Origin: Chlorobiaceae bacterium
GTDB taxonomy: Bacteria > Bacteroidota > Chlorobiia > Chlorobiales > Chlorobiaceae
Reading direction: 5' to 3'
Length of the DNA: 10,932 nt
NCBI GenBank assembly: GCA_013336025.1
Contig: JAAXUM010000025.1
Location: forward strand, 1-10,932
A program made the translations under genes and the position numbers. Of the stretch, positions 6,516 to 10,932 are shown piece by piece (within the stretch, counting starts at the first letter, position 1; every line of letters starts with the position of its first letter). The notes beneath the pieces are model-generated. The model searched no databases. It was not told the origin of the DNA and was given only the letters and a program-made list of their open reading frames with translations.

Positions 6516-6880
6516 AAGTTGTTATTCCATTAAATGAACCGGCCGGTTCGACTTCAAGCATGTGCGAGCATTTCGGCAGTGCTCCTTACTATGCCGTTGC
6601 TGATACCGAAACCGCAACATTCGAGATCACTGCCAACGGCAACAGCCATCACGATCACGGTCAGTGCACCCCTGCCGACGTGTTTGCCGGAATGGGTGTC
6701 AATGCCGTAATCTGCAATGGCATCGGAGCCCGAGCGGCTTCAAAACTGCAGATGATGGGTATTGATGTTTACATGGCCGGGCTTGCGCCTACGCTCGAAG
6801 AGGCTCTGAAACGATTTGGAGCCGGAACGCTCATCAAAGTAACGGCGCAGCAGGCCTGTCAGGGTCACGACTGTCATTAA
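6512..6880 (+). CDS. NifX/NafY-like dinitrogenase iron-molybdenum cofactor-binding family protein
   Basis: This 122-residue cytosolic protein of the NifB/NifX/NafY fold (PF02579-like) opens with MKVVIPLNEP, then STSSMCEHFGSAPYYAV. It continues with TPADVFAGMGVNAVICNGIGARA (53-75) and a GIDVYMAG segment, as in the family. Members bind Fe-S or Fe-Mo clusters in nitrogenase maturation, but many stand-alone relatives paired with DUF134 genes have no proven role. This one has metal-binding extras: HHDHGQC (46-52), consistent with cluster binding, and a C-terminal CQGHDCH. It overlaps the DUF134 gene by 4 bp and has a strong GGAGGGAG upstream, so the two are very likely cotranscribed and translationally coupled. 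No nif genes are nearby, so a nitrogenase role should not be assumed. Confidence 0.88.
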   Translation: MKVVIPLNEPAGSTSSMCEHFGSAPYYAVADTETATFEITANGNSHHDHGQCTPADVFAGMGVNAVICNGIGARAASKLQMMGIDVYMAGLAPTLEEALKRFGAGTLIKVTAQQACQGHDCH

Positions 6881-6891
6881 TCGGGCAGATT

Positions 6892-6944
6892 GGGTGCCAG
6901 GGGATCTTTCAATAGCCTCCCGGAAGCGAATGGTACCCTTTTTT
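6892..6944 (+). terminator. Probable rho-independent terminator of the DUF134/NifX-like operon
   Basis: GGGTGCCA (6892-6899) can pair with TGGTACCC (6931-6938), eight pairs with one G-U. A possible inner GGGA/TCCC stem sits between them, and six T follow (6939-6944). The enclosed loop is long (31 nt), so this is less typical than the msrBA terminator. The T run reaches into the last codon of the convergent zupT gene. Confidence 0.45.
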
Positions 6945-7746
6945 ATACAAGCAGAAGAAGGCTTGCAGCCATGACTGCCATACCGATTATGAGGCCTGAA
7001 ATGGCAATGTGGTGCTCGCCGTACTCTTCAGCAGCGGGCAACAGCTCGTCAAGCGAAATATAGACCATGATGCCAGCCACGGAAGCAAGCACGATACCGA
7101 ATACAAGGGGGCTGAGAAAAGGCTTTAAAAGGGCGTAGCCGATAATTGCCCCTACAGGTTCGGCAAGACCTGAAAGAAACGAGTAGCTGAAGGCTCTCAT
7201 TCGGCTTTTTGTGGCAAAGTAGATCGGTACGGCAACAGCCATTCCTTCAGGTATGTTATGCAATGCTATCGTGGCTGCAATTACAATGCCAAGATCCTGG
7301 TTTGACAAAGCGCTGAAGAATACAGCCAGCCCTTCGGGAAAATTATGGATAGCAATAGCGGCGGCAGTGAAAATGCCCATCCGGTGCAGACGGGCGTCCT
7401 CTGACGGTTCAGTGTTCATGGTGCCGATCATGGATACTTCATGCGGATTTTCAAAGTCGGGTACAAGCTGATCGATCAGCCAGATGAACAGAATACCGCC
7501 AAAAAAAGCCAGGGTGGTAACCCATGCGGCATTACCGGCAGGGAACTGCTGCAAAATCGTTTTACCGGACTGCGGCATGATCTCCACAAAAGAGACGTAG
7601 AGCATGATGCCGGCAGAAAAACCCAGTGAAAAGGTCAGAAACTTCTTATTGGTATGGTTTACCATCAAAGCAAGAAGACTGCCGATACCTGTCGAAAGGC
7701 CCGCAAGTAACGTCAAGCCAAGAGCGGGATAATAATTACTGTTCAT
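6943..7746 (-). CDS. zupT: ZIP-family divalent metal transporter ZupT
   Basis: This 267-residue inner-membrane protein imports zinc and other divalent cations (Fe, Mn, Co in relatives). It aligns along its length with E. coli ZupT: LTLLAGLSTGIGSLLAL, FSLGFSAGIMLYVSFVEIMP (39-58), the metal-site helices IHNFPEGLA (133-141) and LHNIPEGMAVA (162-172), FLSGLAEPVGA and VAGIMVYISLDELLP. About eight membrane helices are expected. The variable loop after helix 3 (about 95-122) is acidic, with two histidines. ATG 7746 lacks a recognisable Shine-Dalgarno; a TAA lies in frame 15-13 nt upstream, so no longer ATG start exists. It converges on the NifX-like gene with 62 bp between them, and the small CxxC gene lies 130 bp upstream on the same strand. 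No Zur or Fur box was recognised. Confidence 0.95.
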   Translation of the reverse strand: MNSNYYPALGLTLLAGLSTGIGSLLALMVNHTNKKFLTFSLGFSAGIMLYVSFVEIMPQSGKTILQQFPAGNAAWVTTLAFFGGILFIWLIDQLVPDFENPHEVSMIGTMNTEPSEDARLHRMGIFTAAAIAIHNFPEGLAVFFSALSNQDLGIVIAATIALHNIPEGMAVAVPIYFATKSRMRAFSYSFLSGLAEPVGAIIGYALLKPFLSPLVFGIVLASVAGIMVYISLDELLPAAEEYGEHHIAISGLIIGMAVMAASLLLLV

Positions 7747-7814
7747 AAAAGCATTGCATTAAAATTCGGGCATTGGATTTGTTTTTTGCAGCCATCAACA
7801 ACCATCTGATCAAG

Positions 7815-7844
7815 GAGAGATCCCTCCCTGACGTCGGGATGACA
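7815..7844. repeat. Dispersed-repeat-like intergenic element
   Basis: GAGAGATCCCTCCC, then TGACGTCGGGATGACA. On the other strand it reads TGTCATCCCGACGTCA followed by GGGAGGGATCTCTC. From memory this has the form of a common intergenic repeat in bacterial genomes (TGTCATCC...GATCT type). It sits in the 130-bp gap upstream of zupT. A more degenerate relative may occur at 10677-10702. Identification is by recollection, not by search. Confidence 0.4.
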
Positions 7845-7876
7845 GCAGATGGGATTCGGGATAAAAGAAAAGAGAT

Positions 7877-8230
7877 TCAGTCATCAGCCATCAGAATTCT
7901 CCTTACTGCTGCTATCAGGTCGTCAAGATTTTCGAACCTGTCGATCTCCTCCTTCGGAAGAATAACCTCGATATTGTTGTTTTTTCGGAGGACAACGGGA
8001 TAATCGAATTGCAGATCATATTTTTTTTCAAATTCATCGCGATGCAGAAACTCCATCTCAATGGTCACGCTTTCCCGGAATTCGCGCCATTTGCGGTTTT
8101 CGGTCAGCGTGTCGAATGTGAGCTTGCAGAGGTTGCAGGAGTAGGTCGAGGGGCTGAGGATTTTATGACCGATGTCGAACAGGCCGTTCAGAGGTCCGCT
8201 ATCGGCGTTGTAAACAAAAATAATGCTCAT
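7877..8230 (-). CDS. Conserved small protein with SPSTYSCNLC (CxxC) motif, function unknown
   Basis: This is a 117-residue cytosolic protein. It opens with IIFVYNADSGPLNGLFDIGHKILSPSTY, then CNLC (Cys32, Cys35) and KLTFDTLTENRKWREF. A middle segment VTIEMEFLHRDEFEKKY and YPVVLRKNNNIEVILPKEEIDRF follow. I recognise the pattern as a widespread uncharacterised family, sometimes labelled by chance similarity as glutaredoxin- or GTPase-like. The CxxC at the end of a predicted first helix, after a beta strand, would suit a redox or metal site, but the order differs from classical thioredoxin and no function should be assigned. GGGAG at 8242-8246 precedes ATG 8230. It is followed 130 bp later by zupT in the same direction and preceded by a 105-bp gap after the LOG gene, so it may be transcribed alone. 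Confidence 0.8.
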   Translation of the reverse strand: MSIIFVYNADSGPLNGLFDIGHKILSPSTYSCNLCKLTFDTLTENRKWREFRESVTIEMEFLHRDEFEKKYDLQFDYPVVLRKNNNIEVILPKEEIDRFENLDDLIAAVRRILMADD

Positions 8231-8335
8231 GGTTTATGCACTCCCATATCAGGTGACAGGTTTTTTTGCAGTTACGGTAGTATCAACCTGATTTGAGGGC
8301 AGAGGGTTCCTTGAACTGCCGTTAAAGATGGCGAG

Positions 8336-8884
8336 TTATTGATCGGTGCAATCAAGCGCAGCTAAAACCTCTTCGGGCGTTTCGCAAACGGAATAATAGT
8401 TCGCATAATCGGCTTTAACCATCCGGTCATCGGCAATACGGTCAAAAAATGAGAGCAGCGGGTTCCAGAACCCTGCGCTATTGAGGAGGATAATGGGTTT
8501 CTGATGTTGACCGAGGTGTTTCCATGTTATGATTTCCATGAGCTCGTCGAGCGTGCCGAATCCTCCGGGAAGAATGACAAAAGCGTCTGCCCAGTCAGTA
8601 AGTTTTATTTTTCGTTCATGCATGGTTTGCACCACGTGCAGTTCTGAAATTCCATAATGAGCAACCTCTTTTTCCTCAAGAAAACGGGGGATGATACCGC
8701 GCACGGTTCCCCCTTTTTTCATCACAGCATCGGCAACGCATCCCATCAGCCCTACATGCCCTCCGCCGAAAACCAGTCCGATACCCCGTTCAGCAAGTCC
8801 GCTGCCGATTTTGGCGGCATCGTCAAAATACCCTTTCGGAGCATGGTTGCTCGAGCTGCAGTATACGGTAACGTTTTTGATCAT
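8336..8884 (-). CDS. LOG-family nucleotide 5'-monophosphate phosphoribohydrolase (TIGR00730 type)
   Basis: This 182-residue cytosolic Rossmann-fold protein carries LOG signatures: VTVYCSSS (5-12), VFGGGHVGLMG (38-48), MHERK (88-92) and LPGGFGTLDELMEI (105-118). Family enzymes cleave cytokinin riboside monophosphates, or AMP-like nucleotides, to base plus ribose-5-phosphate; the native bacterial substrate is usually unproven. I start at ATG 8884, where the conserved MIKNVTVYCSSS begins, giving the usual length of about 180-195. The frame is open back to 9046, but those codons lie inside the glycosyltransferase gene and have no family match; ATG 8923 is a weaker alternative. The start is 7 nt after the glycosyltransferase stop with no strong Shine-Dalgarno, so coupling to the upstream gene is likely. 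It is the last gene of the chlorophyll synthase operon. Confidence 0.9.
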   Translation of the reverse strand: MIKNVTVYCSSSNHAPKGYFDDAAKIGSGLAERGIGLVFGGGHVGLMGCVADAVMKKGGTVRGIIPRFLEEKEVAHYGISELHVVQTMHERKIKLTDWADAFVILPGGFGTLDELMEIITWKHLGQHQKPIILLNSAGFWNPLLSFFDRIADDRMVKADYANYYSVCETPEEVLAALDCTDQ

Positions 8885-8891
8885 CAGATAT

Positions 8892-9530
8892 TCAGGGCTG
8901 GATGTTTTTTGTGATGCTGTCATCAGCGCGAGTGTAAAGATAGGTTTTTGGCTCCTCGATTTTCTGAATCGTAAAGAGACGTTCCGCTCTTGCCCAGAGC
9001 TCGGTTTCACCTGCATAGGGGAGCGGTCTGAAGCCTTCGAGTGCAAGAAAGATCTCGCGTTTGCCGAAGAGAGTCGGGCCTACAATGCACTCCCGAATGT
9101 TAATCATCTTCTCAAGGTCGTAGCAGTCCTTCACAAATACTTCTCCATCGGTATGAAAACCGCCCACAATAAGGTCTGTTCCCGGATTTTCCTGCATGAA
9201 CCGGTACCGGCTTTCAAGATGATCCGGAGTGTAGCTGTCGTCACTGTCAAGAAAGGTGATATATCGGCCAAATGCAGCCTGAATTCCGGCATTTCTCGTG
9301 TTGTTGAGCTTTCGGTTACTGTGCCGGAGATAGCGGATGCGAGGGTTGTCAGTTATGTAAGGATTGATTATGGAAAAGGTGTTGTCGGAACTGCCGTCAT
9401 CGACAACAATGAGTTCCCAGTCCGTAAACGTCTGCCTGAGCACGCTCTGTATGGCGGTATCAAGCAGCCTTGCACGGTTGAACGTGGGCAGAATCACTGA
9501 AATTTCAGGTTGAATGCTGAACCTCGTCAC
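8892..9530 (-). CDS. Family 2 glycosyltransferase (GT-A fold)
   Basis: This 212-residue protein has no membrane segment. GT2 landmarks are in order: SVILPTFNRARLLDTAIQSV (11-30), LIVVDDGSSDNT (40-51), NTRNAGIQAAFGRYITFLDSDD (77-98, with the DxD metal/nucleotide-sugar motif) and GETELWARA (174-182) in the catalytic-base position. It should transfer a sugar from a nucleotide donor; acceptor and donor cannot be read from sequence. Start is GTG 9530, whose GTGA overlaps the stop of the chlorophyll synthase gene by 4 bp; no ATG precedes the first conserved strand. This indicates translational coupling. It is shorter than typical carotenoid glucosyltransferases of green sulfur bacteria such as CruC, so that identity is unlikely. 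Neighbours suggest a pigment- or envelope-related role at most. Confidence 0.9.
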   Translation of the reverse strand: MTRFSIQPEISVILPTFNRARLLDTAIQSVLRQTFTDWELIVVDDGSSDNTFSIINPYITDNPRIRYLRHSNRKLNNTRNAGIQAAFGRYITFLDSDDSYTPDHLESRYRFMQENPGTDLIVGGFHTDGEVFVKDCYDLEKMINIRECIVGPTLFGKREIFLALEGFRPLPYAGETELWARAERLFTIQKIEEPKTYLYTRADDSITKNIQP

Positions 9531-10528
9531 GGTTTCAGGGCTTTGATTGCAAGAGCGGAAACCAGCATTCCAGCAACAAGAAAATTCTGCGCAATGGCAT
9601 TATAACGCACATCCATGGTTTTTGGAGAGCGAACAAGCGAAAACTGCATGAAAAACTGCGGCAGAACAAGTGCGGCAACAATCAGCGCATGCATGTTTTT
9701 ACCGATCAGCAGGAGATATACTGCTGCGAGCAGTTGCCCGATATTGATCAGGACAGAGGCGATGATTGCAGCTTTCGTTTCGCCGAAGACTGCCGGAAGA
9801 GTTCTGATGCCTGCCTGCCGGTCACCCTCAACAGACTTGAAATCGTTAATGGTCATGGTTCCCGTGCTGGCCAGGGTAAAGAGCGCAGCGGCTGTGATCG
9901 AGGGCCAGAGAGACGAAAGCGTGACGGCAGGATTATAGGCAATCTCTCCGGCAATCCACGGGATGATGAGGTATGAGAGCGCAACAATGATATTGCCCGC
10001 CCAGAGCCTTTTTTTCAGTTTTATAGGGTTTGCACTGTAGAGATGGGCATTGATGATGCCGATCACTACATAGAAACCGATCAGCGGATGGATCAGGTAA
10101 CCGGCAATGACGGAGAGAATCGACCAGATGGCAATGAGGATAGTCGCGTTTTTCAGGGAAATCGCACCTCCCGGGATAGGCCGGTTCGGTTCATTGATTT
10201 CGTCGAGATCACGGTCAAAATAGTCGTTGAGCATCTGGCAGGTTCCGGTGGCAAGAGGCCCGGTAAGCAGCATGGCCAGCAGAAACTTTGTGCCGACAAG
10301 ATCTTTCCATCCGAAAGCTCCGCTTGCAACAGCACCGCACAGAAAGCTCCACATAACCGGAATCCAGGTAACCGGTTTAAGAAAGCGAAGAAACAGCGAA
10401 AGCTTTGAACGCGTTTCGATCGATCGATTCCGGGGAGCGACAAGTTTGCGGACATTCAGGGAGCCAAGCCGACTGTCATCACGCCCGCTCCGGTGCTCTG
10501 AACCCTTTGAAGAATGTAATTCTGTCAC
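9527..10528 (-). CDS. (Bacterio)chlorophyll synthase, UbiA prenyltransferase family (ChlG/BchG/BchK type)
   Basis: This 333-residue inner-membrane enzyme esterifies a (bacterio)chlorophyllide with a polyprenyl alcohol, the last step of chlorophyll synthesis. After a polar, basic 45-residue N-terminus come FLKPVTWIPVMWSFLCGAV and GPLATGTCQ. The first Asp motif is NDYFDRDLDEINEPNRPIP (101-119), followed by YSANPIKLKK. The second Asp motif is NDFKSVEGDRQAG (228-240), then TLPAVFG, QFSLVRSP and AQNFLVAGML. Seven to nine membrane helices are expected. Green sulfur bacteria carry three such paralogs (BchG for BChl a, ChlG for Chl a, BchK for BChl c). Residues such as LNDYFDRD and GGAIS look closer to cyanobacterial ChlG than to Rhodobacter BchG, but I cannot settle which paralog this is. 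Start is GTG 10528: an in-frame TGA lies 18 nt upstream and no other start exists before the core. No strong Shine-Dalgarno is seen. It is first gene of a three-gene operon. Confidence 0.93.
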   Translation of the reverse strand: MTELHSSKGSEHRSGRDDSRLGSLNVRKLVAPRNRSIETRSKLSLFLRFLKPVTWIPVMWSFLCGAVASGAFGWKDLVGTKFLLAMLLTGPLATGTCQMLNDYFDRDLDEINEPNRPIPGGAISLKNATILIAIWSILSVIAGYLIHPLIGFYVVIGIINAHLYSANPIKLKKRLWAGNIIVALSYLIIPWIAGEIAYNPAVTLSSLWPSITAAALFTLASTGTMTINDFKSVEGDRQAGIRTLPAVFGETKAAIIASVLINIGQLLAAVYLLLIGKNMHALIVAALVLPQFFMQFSLVRSPKTMDVRYNAIAQNFLVAGMLVSALAIKALKP

Positions 10529-10636
10529 AGCACTGACTCTTGTTCAAAATATAATAAGGCATGCAAAATAACACGGAAAACTCAAGATCGGAACCGCAGA
10601 ACATAAATAATCAATTTCAGTGCGACTTTATTAAGC

Positions 10637-10662
10637 GGGGAGTGGGTAACGGGGAATGGGGG
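10637..10662 (+). other. G-quadruplex-capable G-rich tract
   Basis: Four G runs (GGGG, GGG, GGGG, GGGGG) are separated by AGT, TAAC and AAT. This fits the usual intramolecular G-quadruplex pattern with 3-4 nt loops. It lies about 110 bp upstream of the chlorophyll synthase start, on the strand opposite to that gene. It also resembles short GGGTAACGGGGAATGGG-type tandem units, with two near-repeats of about 13-14 nt. Confidence 0.5.
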
Positions 10663-10676
10663 CGAATTTCTCTTTT

Positions 10677-10702
10677 GTTATCCTGAGTAAACGAAAGCAT
10701 CT
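10677..10702. repeat. Degenerate dispersed-repeat-like element
   Basis: GTTATCCTGAGTAAACGAAA then GCATCT resembles, from memory, the intergenic repeat GTCATCCTGAG...CGAAGGATCT found in many bacterial genomes, with several substitutions. It lies directly after the G-rich tract in the gene-free right end. A search of the whole genome would be required to confirm it. Confidence 0.35.
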
Positions 10703-10932
10703 ACATATTCGTATGGCAGCAGGGTGGAAAATGCCTGGGATCAAGTTGCGTTGCAGGTTGGTAAAAGCGTGATTGATCATTTGACGAAATAGAAATAGTT
10801 CTCTGCAATAATCAGCGAGGCATGCTGAAATATGTCGTGAGAAACCAGAGGGCAAGTCGGGTGGCGCGTGCAACAAATGGCTGATCATGTGTTGCACAAA
10901 AAATGGATAGCGGCATATTTGCATCAATGTGT

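Larger units (their letters stand above)
10572..10932. other. Intergenic region without a supportable gene
   Basis: About 360 bp upstream of the chlorophyll synthase gene contain no frame I would call coding. The longest open frame (minus, 10631-10927) has no recognisable motif, runs through the G-rich tract and repeat-like element, and starts without a good ribosome binding site. The stretch next to the synthase start (10529-10571) contains AT-rich sequence (TTATTATATTTTG on the minus strand) that could hold its promoter, but I cannot place both boxes. A gene beginning beyond the right edge cannot be excluded. Confidence 0.5.

Noticed and set aside
6512..6880. Assignment as a genuine nitrogenase accessory protein (NifX)
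   Set aside because: The domain is right but no nif genes are in the window, and the pairing with DUF134 is typical of stand-alone relatives.
8885..9046. N-terminal extension of the LOG protein (54 residues)
   Set aside because: It lies within the coding sequence of the glycosyltransferase and has no family similarity; the conserved protein starts at ATG 8884.
10631..10927. 98-residue minus-strand open frame in the right intergenic region
   Set aside because: No recognisable motif or good ribosome binding site, and it runs through the G-rich tract and the repeat-like element.
1..10932. CRISPR array, phage, transposase, or toxin-antitoxin locus
   Set aside because: No regularly spaced direct repeats, no terminal inverted repeats with a transposase frame, and no matching small gene pairs were seen; the small paralogs lack toxin or antitoxin features.

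Overview
The window looks like a chromosomal stretch of an anoxygenic phototroph, most likely a green sulfur bacterium (Chlorobiaceae). The main evidence is a UbiA-family (bacterio)chlorophyll synthase at 9527-10528. It is supported by a general mix of housekeeping, redox and metal genes at moderate GC. No phage genes, transposases, CRISPR array or toxin-antitoxin pair were found. Species assignment is inference.

Layout. Positions 1-495 (minus) hold the N-terminal half of an MtnA-like methylthioribose-1-phosphate isomerase that runs off the left edge. This segment is far more GC-rich than the rest and its start is unclear, so foreign origin or an assembly junction must be considered. Positions 751-1551 (plus) encode an Fpr-type ferredoxin/flavodoxin-NADP reductase, bracketed by two copies of the palindrome GTTCATGAAC. 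Two small, related glycine-rich hydrophobic proteins (1698-1919 and 2197-2424, plus) flank a tRNA-Val(CAC) gene on the opposite strand (1941-2014). A YyaL/SPATA20-type thioredoxin-domain protein (2396-4558, minus) converges on the second small gene with a 29-bp overlap and diverges from an MsrB-MsrA fusion (4749-5750, plus). The fusion has a secretory or membrane leader and a second internal start with its own Shine-Dalgarno.

After a clear rho-independent terminator and a 20-bp near-palindrome comes a two-gene plus-strand operon (5877-6880). It encodes a DUF134 helix-turn-helix/zinc-ribbon protein overlapping by 4 bp a NifX/NafY-like cofactor-binding protein. It converges on a ZIP-family metal transporter, ZupT (6943-7746, minus). 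Upstream of zupT is a small conserved protein with a CxxC motif (7877-8230, minus).

Positions 8336-10528 form a minus-strand operon: chlorophyll-type synthase, then a GT2 glycosyltransferase (4-bp GTGA overlap), then a LOG-family phosphoribohydrolase (7-nt gap). The right end (10529-10932) has no supportable gene but holds a G-rich, G-quadruplex-capable stretch and a degenerate dispersed-repeat-like element.

Themes. Redox and protein repair (reductase, YyaL-like protein, MsrBA) and metal handling (DUF134/NifX-like pair, ZupT) dominate the middle, and pigment synthesis the right end. The strongest leads are the dual-start MsrBA, the palindrome in front of the DUF134/NifX-like pair, the small paralogs around the tRNA, and the unexplained glycosyltransferase and LOG genes coupled to a chlorophyll synthase.
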